Positions 27,212-36,113 of a stretch of DNA of 64,000 nt are shown here, piece after piece. The translations under genes and the position numbers were made by a program. Source of the DNA: Chryseobacterium populi (GTDB lineage Bacteria; Bacteroidota; Bacteroidia; Flavobacteriales; Weeksellaceae). The notes under the pieces were generated by a model, which saw only the letters and a program-made list of their open reading frames with translations, was not told the origin of the DNA and made no database searches. The stretch lies in contig NZ_AKJY01000022.1 of the NCBI RefSeq assembly GCF_000282115.1, positions 1 to 64,000 on the forward strand. Direction: 5' to 3'. The stretch's first letter is position 1. The number at the start of each line of letters is the position of its first letter.

Positions 27212-27889
27212 TTAAACGATCAGCTTATATCCTATTCCTTTTAACGTCTGAATGGTGTTGATTCCTAATTTTTCTCTTAGTCTTCTGATATGAACGTCTA
27301 TGGTTCTTTCACCTACGATCACATCATTCCCCCAAACTTTCTCCAGGATTTCTTCTCTTTTGAAAACTTTCTCTGTATTGGAAGCCAGCAAATAAAGCAG
27401 ATCAAATTCTTTTTTAGGAAGCAAAAACTGCTGTCCGCTTTTGGAGACTCTGAAGTTGTCTTTATCAATTACCAGATCCCCGATTTCTATTAATTTAGCA
27501 TTATCAGAAACCTGAGAAGTCAATTGTAATAAAGCATTTACTTTGGAGATAAGGATTTTCGGTTTGATCAGTTTTACAATGTAATCATTGGCTCCTGCCT
27601 GAAAACCGGCTAATTGAGAAAACTCTTCACTTCTTGCAGAAAGGAAAACAATCAGTGTTTTTTGAAGCTCTTTTATTTTACGAAGTTCCTGGCAGGTTTC
27701 AATTCCGTCTTTTTCAGGCATCATTACATCTAATAAGATAAGATCGGGAACAATTTCCTTTGCTTTATCTATTCCTTCATTACCATTGGTAGCGGTATAG
27801 ATGTCGTAACCTTCTTTTTCTAAATTGTAAGACAGAATCTCTAAAATATCCAGTTCATCGTCTATTAAAAGGATTTTCTTTTGGTTCAT
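27212..27889 (-). CDS. OmpR/PhoB-family response regulator
   Basis: A 225-residue two-domain regulator. The receiver has acidic residues D10/D11, phospho-acceptor D54 in L-L-D-V-M-M-P, and the conserved Lys in D-Y-I-V-K. The C-terminal winged helix has V-G-E-R-T-I-D-V-H-I-R-R-L-R-E-K-L, close to PhoB. An oddity: the Pro that normally follows the receiver Lys is Leu here (codon CTG, 27569-27571). It is divergent from a TonB receptor/lipoprotein pair that it may control through direct repeats at 27909-28002. Confidence 0.93.
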   Translation of the reverse strand: MNQKKILLIDDELDILEILSYNLEKEGYDIYTATNGNEGIDKAKEIVPDLILLDVMMPEKDGIETCQELRKIKELQKTLIVFLSARSEEFSQLAGFQAGANDYIVKLIKPKILISKVNALLQLTSQVSDNAKLIEIGDLVIDKDNFRVSKSGQQFLLPKKEFDLLYLLASNTEKVFKREEILEKVWGNDVIVGERTIDVHIRRLREKLGINTIQTLKGIGYKLIV

Positions 27890-27908
27890 TTTTAATTTTT
27901 ACTGAGTC

Positions 27909-28002
27909 AAAGTTAATAATTTTTAAATCACAGTTTAACAAAACGGCTATCGTTCATATAAAGTTAACAATAATATTGTTTTATTAATATTTAGTTAAGA
28001 AA
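27909..28002 (+). promoter_or_regulatory. Helically phased AGTTAA direct repeats
   Basis: AGTTAATAAT (from 27911), AGTTTAACAA (from 27932), AGTTAACAAT (from 27962) and AGTTAAGAAA (from 27993) are all in the same orientation. Their spacings of 21, 30 and 31 bases are close to 2, 3 and 3 helical turns. OmpR/PhoB proteins bind tandem direct repeats on one DNA face, so this is a candidate operator between the regulator gene and the receptor gene. The region is AT-rich, so chance recurrence is possible. Confidence 0.45.
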
Positions 28003-28078
28003 AAATTAAATTTTACTAAACCATTTACACCCTTAATCTTTCATTCCTTTGCACCGAAAGAATATAGTAAAAAAGAAA

Positions 28079-30634
28079 ATGAATTTTAGAAAACTGAGTA
28101 TCGCAGTTTTGTTTTTGACAACATCAGGAACTCTACTTTACGCTCAAGAGACCAAAAAAGATTCTGTAAAGAACGAAAAAAAGATCGAAGGTGTAACCAT
28201 TCAAGGAACTACTAAAAAAGGGGCGGAATCTAACATTATCAGTCTGCAAAAAAAATCTGTAGAAGTTATTGAAAGAGTTGGCTCTGCACAGCTTACCAAG
28301 CAAGGTGTAGGAGACGCAGCAACAGCAGTAACCAAGGCTACCGGTACACAAAAACAAGAAAGTAGCGGGCAGATTTTTGTAAGAGGTTTGGGAGACAGAT
28401 ATAATTCAACTACTATGAATGGCCTGCCTATTCCGTCAAATGATCCTCTCTACAAGAATATCGACCTGGGAATCGTGAAAACAGACATGATTGATTTCCT
28501 AAGTTTGGAAAAGGTTTACACACCAAGGATTTGGGGTGATATGGCCGGTGCAAACGTAGATATTGTCTCTAAAGTATATACAGGAAAACCATATTTCAAA
28601 GTTAATTTAGGGTCTTCCGTTAATATGAATGCTATCCAGAAAAATAATTTTTATTTACAGGATGGTCCAAACTTTTTCGGAACAAACATAATCAACAAAC
28701 CTTCAAATGCATCAGTTGCGACTGCAGGTTATGTATTTAAAACCTCTTGGCAGAATCAAGAAAAAAGCAATCCTTTCAACTCTTCTTTAGGAATTGATTT
28801 TGGAACAAACTTCAAGATCGGATCACAAGGAAAACTAAGCATTTTCGGTTATGGAGCTTTTGATAATGAATATGGTTATGTAAAAGGAATTGCAGGGGGT
28901 GCTTATGACGGGCAAAATACTCCTTTAAAAATATATAACGATTCTGAAGAATACAGATATCTTACAAATTCTACAGGTTTATTAAATCTCAATTATAAGA
29001 TTAATAGCAACCATAATATTAATTTCACTACAAATTATATCCATACAACAGACCAAAAACTTGGTAACTATAAAGGATATAACAGAGATTATTATGACAA
29101 TGATCCTTTACAGGAAAGATATCAGACTCAGCTTAGAAGGGCAACTTATAAAGTAAATGATTTATTTGTAAATCAGTTAAGAGGAGAACATACTCTTTCT
29201 GAACCCTTAAAAATCTCATGGAATTTAGGATATAACAGACTTGAAAGTAAAAGACCTGATCGTCAGCAAAACGTTACCATCTATGACAAACAGATGAATA
29301 ACAGCTTTTTTGCAAGTAGTAATCCTGGGGCAAACAACAGATACTATGACAATCTGATTGAAAATGATTATGTGGGTGACGTTCATGCAGACTATAAATT
29401 CTCTGACAATGCTAAATTAACATTAGGATACAGCGGAAGATATAAAGACAGTGATTTCAGAGCTACACAATATAATTTTAGAATTAAATTAAATCAGGGA
29501 AGTTATTTTGTAGATCCGAACAATTATGATTCATTCTTTAATTTATTGAATTATCAGACAGGAGCATTTGATATTGTAACATTCAGAGGAGATGTAAAAT
29601 TCGATCCGGCAAATGCATTGATTCCACAGTTCTTTACTTCTGAAGTTTTCAATAATGCAGGTTATGCCAACTTTGATTATAAATTCAATGAAAAGCTTAC
29701 TGCGCAGTTGGGTGTTCGTTATGACAATTTAAGTCAAAAAATGACCTATAATACAGCATTGCTTTCTAATGGTGGAAAAATAGATAAAAATTATTCTAAA
29801 ATTTTACCATCATTGAATATTAAATATGCTTTAAACGATTTCAATAATTTCAGGCTTTCTGCATCAAAAACTTATACAACACCCTTATTATTAGAAATGG
29901 CTCCTTTCGAATATGAGGATATTGATGAATCAAGTTTAGGAAATACTTCTGTTTATCCATCAGATAATTACAATTTAGACTTAAAATGGGAATGGTTTCC
30001 GAAAAAGAATGAGGTGATCTCGATTACTGCTTTCGGTAAATATATCAAAAATCCTATCTCAAGAATCACGATAGCCTCTTCATCAAATGTGGTTTCATTT
30101 GCAAACGTAGGAGAAGGAGCGAGAGTATTCGGAGCTGAAGTTGAATTAAGAAAAGACCTTTATACAAGAGGAAACTCGAGATTCTACACATTTATTAATG
30201 CAACTTACTTAAATACAGAACAAGATCTGGATTCTGATAAATTGCTTAAAGAAAACACTTACGTTTCAGGAAACTTCCTTAAGACTAAAGAAAAGATGCA
30301 GGGAGCTTCAGATTTCTTAGCTAACGTAAACCTGGGCTGGGAAAACAAATGGAAAAGCGGCAATTTAGACCTTGTAGTAGCATATTCCTATATCGGAGAT
30401 AATATTTATTCTTTAGGATTTGAAAAAAGAGGAAATATGGTAGACAAAGCAATCAATACCCTTGATGCCATTGCAAGATTTAAATTCAGTAGTGGGGTTG
30501 GTATCTCTCTTCAGGGGAAAAACTTATTAAATCCTACTATCAAAAGAGTTCAGGATAATGAAGGAACAGAGCTGGTTTCAAAAGAATACAAAAGAGGTAT
30601 TAATTTAGGACTGGGAGTTTCTTACGAATTTTAA
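28079..30634 (+). CDS. TonB-dependent outer-membrane receptor
   Basis: I start it at the ATG at 28079, which gives a signal peptide (M-N-F-R-K-L-S...L-L-Y-A-Q); a TTG at 28049 is also in frame. The 851-residue protein has a plug domain (I-F-V-R-G-L-G-D-R-Y-N-S-T-T-M-N-G-L-P-I-P-S) and a beta barrel ending L-G-V-S-Y-E-F with a C-terminal Phe. It is not of the SusC signature type. Next, 30 bases downstream, is a surface beta-helix lipoprotein gene, a likely partner. The divergent two-component pair suggests regulation by a nutrient such as phosphate (inference). The substrate is unknown. Confidence 0.9.
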   Translation: MNFRKLSIAVLFLTTSGTLLYAQETKKDSVKNEKKIEGVTIQGTTKKGAESNIISLQKKSVEVIERVGSAQLTKQGVGDAATAVTKATGTQKQESSGQIFVRGLGDRYNSTTMNGLPIPSNDPLYKNIDLGIVKTDMIDFLSLEKVYTPRIWGDMAGANVDIVSKVYTGKPYFKVNLGSSVNMNAIQKNNFYLQDGPNFFGTNIINKPSNASVATAGYVFKTSWQNQEKSNPFNSSLGIDFGTNFKIGSQGKLSIFGYGAFDNEYGYVKGIAGGAYDGQNTPLKIYNDSEEYRYLTNSTGLLNLNYKINSNHNINFTTNYIHTTDQKLGNYKGYNRDYYDNDPLQERYQTQLRRATYKVNDLFVNQLRGEHTLSEPLKISWNLGYNRLESKRPDRQQNVTIYDKQMNNSFFASSNPGANNRYYDNLIENDYVGDVHADYKFSDNAKLTLGYSGRYKDSDFRATQYNFRIKLNQGSYFVDPNNYDSFFNLLNYQTGAFDIVTFRGDVKFDPANALIPQFFTSEVFNNAGYANFDYKFNEKLTAQLGVRYDNLSQKMTYNTALLSNGGKIDKNYSKILPSLNIKYALNDFNNFRLSASKTYTTPLLLEMAPFEYEDIDESSLGNTSVYPSDNYNLDLKWEWFPKKNEVISITAFGKYIKNPISRITIASSSNVVSFANVGEGARVFGAEVELRKDLYTRGNSRFYTFINATYLNTEQDLDSDKLLKENTYVSGNFLKTKEKMQGASDFLANVNLGWENKWKSGNLDLVVAYSYIGDNIYSLGFEKRGNMVDKAINTLDAIARFKFSSGVGISLQGKNLLNPTIKRVQDNEGTELVSKEYKRGINLGLGVSYEF

Positions 30635-30664
30635 AAAATATAAAAAAATAACATCTAAAGTATT

Positions 30665-31831
30665 ATGAAAAAGAATCACTTAAAATTAATAGCTGCGGCT
30701 TTATTTATTGGTACTTCATTCGCAATTCAGTCTTGTAGCAATAATGATGATGATGATTCTATCCCAAAAGTAAATCCTGTAGGGATAGCTCAAGACCCAA
30801 GTAATTTCAAAGGGGACGTTCCAAATGGGCAGGTTGTAACCTTAGATCCAACTAAAGTATACAAATTAACTGGTGCCGTAATGATCAAAGACGGTGGAAA
30901 ACTTGTAATTCCTGCAGGAACAAGAATTGAAGCTACTGGTGGAACTTCATCTTTCATTACTGTAGAACAAGGTGGACAGATCTTTGCTAATGGAACTGCT
31001 TCATCTCCTGTAATTTTCACATCTCCTGCTGCAACTCCAGGAAGCTGGGGTGGATTGGTTCTTTGTGGTAGAGCACCTATTAACAAAGGAACCTCTGCTA
31101 CTGCTGAAGTAGGAAATGCTACTTATGGTGGTACTTCTACTACTGATAATTCCGGGTCTTTAACTTATGTAAGAGTTGAATATGCCGGTGCTATTTATAC
31201 AGCTGATAAAGAATTCAACGGGCTTTCTCTATTTGGTGTAGGTAACGGAACTAAAATAGAAAACGTAGCATTAGTAAACGGATCTGATGATGGTATCGAA
31301 TTCTTCGGTGGAACTGTAAATGTTTCAAATATTGTTTCAATAAACAATGAAGACGATGCTTTCGACTGGACAGAGGGTTGGAATGGAACCGCTACAAATA
31401 TCTTCGCAAAAAGAAGAAGTAATGGCACTGGAAACAGAGGTATCGAGGCTGATAACAACTCAAACAACCACAATGCATCTCCAAGATCTAATCCTACCAT
31501 CAAAAATGCTACTTTCATCGGAGCTACTTCAGGAGAAGCTGATGGTATCAAATTAAGAGTAGGAACTTATGCTTCTATCGATAACGTAGTACTTTCCGGA
31601 TGGACTACAGGGATCAATATGGAAAATGATGCTACTGTGAACTATTTCAACGGAGGTGGTAAAATTACGAATGTGAAATTTGATAATATTACAACTAAAG
31701 CTTCTGCAAAACTAAATACAGGAACATCCGTTACAGTATTAGCGAATACTTATACTGAAAACACAAGTGCAACTGGTGCAGGAAATGGTACTTCAGCCCC
31801 TACCTGGTCTTCAGGATGGTCTAGCTTATAA
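30665..31831 (+). CDS. Surface lipoprotein with parallel beta-helix
   Basis: A 388-residue lipoprotein (lipobox to Cys24, I-Q-S-C). The residues after Cys, S-N-N-D-D-D-D, fit the Bacteroidota surface-export signal, so it probably sits on the cell exterior. The rest is a right-handed beta-helix with repeating hydrophobic rungs and Asn/Gly turns (V-N-G-S-D-D-G-I-E-F-F-G, N-N-E-D-D-A-F-D-W-T-E-G). It follows a TonB receptor by 30 bases and is closed by a strong terminator, so receptor and lipoprotein form a two-gene uptake unit. No catalytic residues can be assigned. It may bind the substrate or cleave it. Confidence 0.82.
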   Translation: MKKNHLKLIAAALFIGTSFAIQSCSNNDDDDSIPKVNPVGIAQDPSNFKGDVPNGQVVTLDPTKVYKLTGAVMIKDGGKLVIPAGTRIEATGGTSSFITVEQGGQIFANGTASSPVIFTSPAATPGSWGGLVLCGRAPINKGTSATAEVGNATYGGTSTTDNSGSLTYVRVEYAGAIYTADKEFNGLSLFGVGNGTKIENVALVNGSDDGIEFFGGTVNVSNIVSINNEDDAFDWTEGWNGTATNIFAKRRSNGTGNRGIEADNNSNNHNASPRSNPTIKNATFIGATSGEADGIKLRVGTYASIDNVVLSGWTTGINMENDATVNYFNGGGKITNVKFDNITTKASAKLNTGTSVTVLANTYTENTSATGAGNGTSAPTWSSGWSSL

Positions 31832-31866
31832 GAATTAAGTAATTAGTTTCTTCATATCAAATTAAA

Positions 31867-31900
31867 AAATCCCCTCGGAAAATATTTTCCGAGGGGATTT
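31867..31900. terminator. Strong terminator after beta-helix gene
   Basis: A 16-bp perfect stem, AAATCCCCTCGGAAAA (31867-31882) with TTTTCCGAGGGGATTT (31885-31900), then GATTTTTT. It ends the receptor/lipoprotein transcript. Confidence 0.9.
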
Positions 31901-31954
31901 GATTTTTTAATACCTATCCAAATACAGTTAACTTTAATATAAATTTATAGCAAA

Positions 31955-31985
31955 AAACTCCCCGGAAATATGTTCCGGGGAGTTT
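31955..31985. terminator. Second terminator, facing the convergent gene
   Basis: AAACTCCCCGGAA (31955-31967), loop ATATG, TTCCGGGGAGTTT (31973-31985): a 13-bp perfect stem with a T-run on the minus strand. It lies about 65 bases past the stop of the minus-strand gene at 32049. Confidence 0.88.
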
Positions 31986-32048
31986 GATTTTGTCTATGAG
32001 CGAAAAATTATATTCTATCAGATTAAGTAATCTGATATGGTTTATTCT

Positions 32049-32570
32049 CTATGGCTTAAAAAAATCTTTCGGAACCACTTTTTTTAATTCTGTAGTTTTT
32101 ATCAGTCGGTTTTGCTCGTAATGTTCTATTTTCATCAGTCTTTTCACACTTCTCCTTGAGATCCTTGGTTTCAGGACCCTTGAATAGAATCGTCCTATAT
32201 CCATTCTTAATCCTTCTGTTTCTACCGTATATTCTTTCGAATCGGATTTAAGATGCTGGTCAAATAATAATAAAAGATGATACAGATCGGTAGCTTCCTG
32301 TTTTGTCAGAAGATTCTTATTAAAAAATAACTTTAATTTATCCTTAAAGGAATTTTCAGTAGGTGCATTCAGGTGATCCAAGTCTTCAGAAGAGAAATTC
32401 AACTTTAAGTTCAAATAATTGATCATCTGTTCAGGAGATATTCTATCCAGATAATAACTCTGGAGTTCTTTTACAGAAGTCCATCTGCTTCTGTCAAGCG
32501 ACAAATCCATCTGTCTTAGAAAAGCATAGAGGAAAAGCATTTCTTTATAACTCAATTTTGAATAATTCAT
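32049..32570 (-). CDS. Hypothetical helical protein
   Basis: A 173-residue soluble, mostly helical protein that I do not recognise. It starts M-N-Y-S-K-L-S-Y-K-E-M-L-F-L-Y-A-F-L-R-Q. It is rich in Leu and Lys and has a basic C-terminal third (R-I-S-R-R-S-V-K-R-L-M-K) that could contact nucleic acid or membrane. It has no signal peptide or TM segment. It stands alone between a double terminator and an AT-rich gap. Composition and codon use look like its neighbours, so I take it as real. Confidence 0.7.
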   Translation of the reverse strand: MNYSKLSYKEMLFLYAFLRQMDLSLDRSRWTSVKELQSYYLDRISPEQMINYLNLKLNFSSEDLDHLNAPTENSFKDKLKLFFNKNLLTKQEATDLYHLLLLFDQHLKSDSKEYTVETEGLRMDIGRFYSRVLKPRISRRSVKRLMKIEHYEQNRLIKTTELKKVVPKDFFKP

Positions 32571-32899
32571 GCTGTTTTTATATTTATAGGCCCATTCAAT
32601 ATGATCTAATTTTGAAAAAGTAAAATACTGATCTTACATAAAAAAATATTATTAAAATCTGCACATTTACCCATTACATATTTCCAAACAATATCTGCGC
32701 GAATTTATTTTTTTCTAAACTATAAAAGGTTTTTATTACTTAAATTTATTGTTAACATTGCATTAACAGAATTCCACTCAAAATTAATAAAAAATAAAAA
32801 ACAAAAAAATACCTATCGAAAAATATTTTTTCAGTAGGCACAATAAATAGTAAAAAAAAATATAACTCTAATTTTTTCACAGCAAATTTCTCCTGTGTA
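32571..32899. other. AT-rich intergenic gap
   Basis: About 330 bases with no gene, RNA or clear hairpin. It is AT-rich, with several poly-A stretches, lying between the hypothetical gene and the decayed AraC-type gene. Confidence 0.5.
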
Positions 32900-33625
32900 T
32901 CAGGACTTCAATTTTTGATATTCTTGAGACTCTTCTGCTGAATAACCGGCATTGATTAAAGCAATATCCGGTCTCCGGCTTTGCCCATTTCTGATTTCCT
33001 TTATCATTCAACGGAAGACGTAATACTTACTTTTGATAATGCTAATTTTTCTACAATTTCTTCTGTCTCACCTGAATAGAGATGTTTTGCATGAACTATT
33101 CTTTGAATTGTGATGAAGTCTATTCCTGTCTGGAGATTTAAAAAATTTTGAGAAACTGACATGATCGTAAAATCCGAGGTCACAAACAATATCTTTTACT
33201 GACATTTCCGAAACTTTAAGTAAACGTTTGGCCTCCAATAAAATCCGCTCCTGAATAAGAGAGGAGGCTGAAGATTTTAGTTTTTTTTCGCAGACAATAT
33301 TCAGATAATTAGGCGAAATGTTCAGTTTGTCAGCATAAAATGATACTGAGCGCTCCTCCTTAAAATGTACATCAATTAAATTTAAAAATTTAGAAATAAT
33401 CGGACTTGAATGATACATTTCAAAATCTTTAAAAACTTTTTCAACAGATTTACTCACCAGCAAGCTGATCAATTCACTTCGTTTCTGAATGAGCTCCCCT
33501 CCGTTCAGTTCTTTCCGGATCACCCGGAACTCATATAAAAGCAGCTGGCAGATTTCTTTGGAAAGATAAAAGATCCCAACTGAATAACCGGTATGGGCTA
33601 TAACAATATCTGTATTATTTATTGA
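32900..33625 (-). pseudogene. Decayed AraC-type regulator with fused HTH remnant
   Basis: Reading frame 33068-33625 has no ATG (first possible start GTG 33523). It encodes part of an AraC regulator: the end of an N-terminal domain (Y-S-V-G-I-F-Y-L-S-K-E-I-C-Q-L-L) and the HTH core (I-S-P-N-Y-L-N ... V-K-D-I-V-C-D-L-G-F-Y-D-H-V-S-F-S-K-F-F-K). An extra base near 33135 then breaks the frame. The other frame continues with Q-T-G-I-D-F...E-I-V-E-K-L-A-L-S-K-V-S-I-T-S, and a third segment to 32900 reads R-R-P-D-I-A-L-I-N-A-G-Y-S-A-E-E-S. The cupin-like N-terminus is missing. Confidence 0.7.
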
Positions 33626-33676
33626 TCAGGAGCAAAAAAACAGGATGAGATTTAAAACCTCATCCTACATTATATT

Positions 33677-34963
33677 TTAATTAGCATATTGAAAATTCCT
33701 GATTGCTTCCAGTGTCATATCTATTTCCCGGTCTTTAATGGCATCACTGATGAAATACGTTTCGTATCCACTTGGCGGAAGATATATTCCGCTGGTCAAT
33801 AGCTGATGAAAGAAATTGTTGAACAAGGCGTGATTGGCCTGTTGTGCTTCATCAAAATTGGAAACCCTGTTGATATGGAAGAAAACAGACATCATAGAGC
33901 CTTTTCTGTTGATCTTATGAGCAATCCCTTTCTCGTTCAGAATTTTTCCGATCTCAAAATCTAAAGTTTCCGTTGTTTTATTAATTCTGTTGAAAAAGTT
34001 TTCATCATTTTTAATAATCTGAAGGGTTTTTAAACCTGCCCTCATCGCGAGAGGATTCCCACTCAATGTTCCGGCCTGGTAAACACCTCCTTTTGGAGCC
34101 AGGTGATCCATAATTTCATTTCTTCCTGCAAAAGCTCCCACCGGAAGACCGCCGCCAATCACTTTTCCATACGTTACTAAGTCGGCTTTTATATTATAAA
34201 GTTCCTGAGCGCCCCCAAAAGCAAGTCTGAAACCAGTCATCACCTCATCAAAAATCAATAAAGCTCCGTTTTCATCACAGATTTTTCTCAGGTTTTGTAA
34301 GAAATCATTTTCAGGAAGGACACAACCCATATTTCCTGCTACGGGTTCAACAATTACCGCAGCAATTTCACCCTGATTATGACGGAACAAATCTTCAACC
34401 TGCTCCATATCATTATAACGGGCTAATAAAGTATCTTTCGCAGTTCCCTGGGTAACTCCCGGAGAATTTGGATTTCCAAATGTTGCAGCACCACTTCCCG
34501 CTTTAATTAAAAAAGAATCGGAGTGCCCGTGATAACAGCCTTCAAATTTGATGATCTTATCTCTTCCGGTATATCCTCTTGCCAATCTTACGGCACTCAT
34601 ACATGCTTCAGTACCTGAAGAAACCATCCTGATCTGATCAATATTCGGAACATTTTCTATAATGAATTTTGCAATTTCAGTTTCCAGCTCTGTCGGAGCT
34701 CCGAAAGAAAAACCTTTTTCCGCCTGAATTTTCAATTCTTCCAAAACTTCCGGATGTGTATGGCCCAGAATTGCAGGCCCCCACGAATTGATGTAGTCAA
34801 TATAAGTATTGTCATCAGCATCGGTAAGGTAAGCCCCTTTGGCAGACTTCATAAAAACAGGAACACCTCCTACTGATTTAAACGCACGTACCGGAGAATT
34901 AACTCCTCCCGGAATGTATTGGTAAGCTTCATCGAATAAAGCTGAACTTCTTTGATATTTCAT
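33677..34963 (-). CDS. hemL: Glutamate-1-semialdehyde 2,1-aminomutase
   Basis: A 428-residue PLP enzyme that converts glutamate-1-semialdehyde to 5-aminolevulinate in the C5 route to haem. It is full length. Visible features are the N-terminal [11 protein letters not shown], the PLP-site S-S-G-T-E-A, Asp in [10 protein letters not shown], the Schiff-base Lys in [13 protein letters not shown] (near residue 265) and G-T-L-S-G-N-P. Other hem genes are not adjacent. It stands as a single gene downstream of the glucosaminidase gene on the same strand, with a hairpin between them. Confidence 0.97.
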   Translation of the reverse strand: MKYQRSSALFDEAYQYIPGGVNSPVRAFKSVGGVPVFMKSAKGAYLTDADDNTYIDYINSWGPAILGHTHPEVLEELKIQAEKGFSFGAPTELETEIAKFIIENVPNIDQIRMVSSGTEACMSAVRLARGYTGRDKIIKFEGCYHGHSDSFLIKAGSGAATFGNPNSPGVTQGTAKDTLLARYNDMEQVEDLFRHNQGEIAAVIVEPVAGNMGCVLPENDFLQNLRKICDENGALLIFDEVMTGFRLAFGGAQELYNIKADLVTYGKVIGGGLPVGAFAGRNEIMDHLAPKGGVYQAGTLSGNPLAMRAGLKTLQIIKNDENFFNRINKTTETLDFEIGKILNEKGIAHKINRKGSMMSVFFHINRVSNFDEAQQANHALFNNFFHQLLTSGIYLPPSGYETYFISDAIKDREIDMTLEAIRNFQYAN

Positions 34964-34990
34964 ATGGTCGGTTGAGTGTTAAAAGTTAAG

Positions 34991-35024
34991 AGTTGAGAGC
35001 TGAACATATTTTCAACTCTCAACT
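34991..35024. terminator. Hairpin between glucosaminidase and hemL
   Basis: AGTTGAGAG (34991-34999) is complementary to CTCTCAACT (35016-35024). It lies past the stop of the minus-strand glucosaminidase gene. The T-run is weak, so it may equally be a small palindromic repeat. Confidence 0.4.
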
Positions 35025-35044
35025 CCCAGCCGTTAAACTATAAA

Positions 35045-36106
35045 TTAATTTCTTGGCTTTTTGTCGATCAGGTAAATCAATTGTCCGTTGGAAGGCTGTT
35101 GCCCTTCATCCATTCTGTTTTTGGCGTACAATTTATTTAATTTAATCCCGAATTTCTGGGCGATATCATGCATATCTTCCCCACTTTCAGCTTTATAGGT
35201 TGCTGTATTTCCGGCGGAATTTTTAGATTCAAGGAAAATAATATCGTTTTTCTGTAAAACTTCACTTTCCAGCTCATTCCATTTCATCAGCTTGCTTTCA
35301 CTGATTTTGAATTTGTTTGCAATGAATTTCACGTTGGTATCTTCAGGAATTACGATATATTTCAAACCTTCATTCGGATGATTTTTCACCAGTATGGAAT
35401 TGAGAATTTCAGCTTTTGTTTTGATTCTTTCTACTCTTTTCTGCTGTTGAGCATAAGAGGTCTGCTTATAAGGAACAGTGACAGTAATCTTTTCTTTTTG
35501 GGTTACTTTGGAAGGGTTCATTTGCGCCATAAAAGCCCTGTCGTCTTTTAAGTCAGGATACATTTTAAGAACTGCATACAGCACTTCTTTAGAATTCACG
35601 TTATCGAATTCGTATAATTTATATCTTTCAATTTTACCGATCAGAATGGAAGCATACCGCGGATTGGTTGCATATCCTGCTTTTTTTAGTCCATATGCCC
35701 ACGCTTTATAATCTTTCATATCAAGATTGAAAAGACCCGTATAATATTTTCTTGTTGATAAAAATATGGAATGGTCTTCATAAGACTGTCTTGGATCATC
35801 ATACACACGGAAACACTCATTAGGAGCATCATCAGTATGTTTCATGGTTCTGCCGGTCCAGTCTTCTTTACATTTAATTCCGAAGTGATTCTTGCCTTCC
35901 TGAGCCAATCTGCTTTGCCCGCCACCCGTCTCTAAAAGTCCCTGGGCAAGAGTAATAGAAGCCGGAATTTTATATTTTTCCATCTCTTCTACTGCGTATT
36001 GGGCAAATTTCTGAATGTATTGGTCTTCAGTAGCCCAGGTCTGGGCTGAGAATTTTGATAAAACTAAAAGGCTTATGAGTAAGAAAAGTCTTTTCATGTT
36101 TTTCAA
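35045..36106 (-). CDS. Glucosaminidase with C-terminal LysM domains
   Basis: A 353-residue exported cell-wall hydrolase. A signal peptide (1-22) is followed by a glucosaminidase (GH73-type) domain at about 28-165 with S-I-T-L-A-Q-G-L-L-E-T-G-G-G, where the Glu is the likely acid, and the G-K-N-H-F-G-I-K-C segment. A charged linker follows, then two LysM peptidoglycan-binding repeats (about 245-290 and 300-348). It should cleave N-acetylglucosaminyl bonds in peptidoglycan during growth. It lies 7 bases downstream of the PLP desulfhydrase-like gene on the same strand. Confidence 0.92.
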   Translation of the reverse strand: MKNMKRLFLLISLLVLSKFSAQTWATEDQYIQKFAQYAVEEMEKYKIPASITLAQGLLETGGGQSRLAQEGKNHFGIKCKEDWTGRTMKHTDDAPNECFRVYDDPRQSYEDHSIFLSTRKYYTGLFNLDMKDYKAWAYGLKKAGYATNPRYASILIGKIERYKLYEFDNVNSKEVLYAVLKMYPDLKDDRAFMAQMNPSKVTQKEKITVTVPYKQTSYAQQQKRVERIKTKAEILNSILVKNHPNEGLKYIVIPEDTNVKFIANKFKISESKLMKWNELESEVLQKNDIIFLESKNSAGNTATYKAESGEDMHDIAQKFGIKLNKLYAKNRMDEGQQPSNGQLIYLIDKKPRN

Positions 36107-36113
36107 TATTTAC

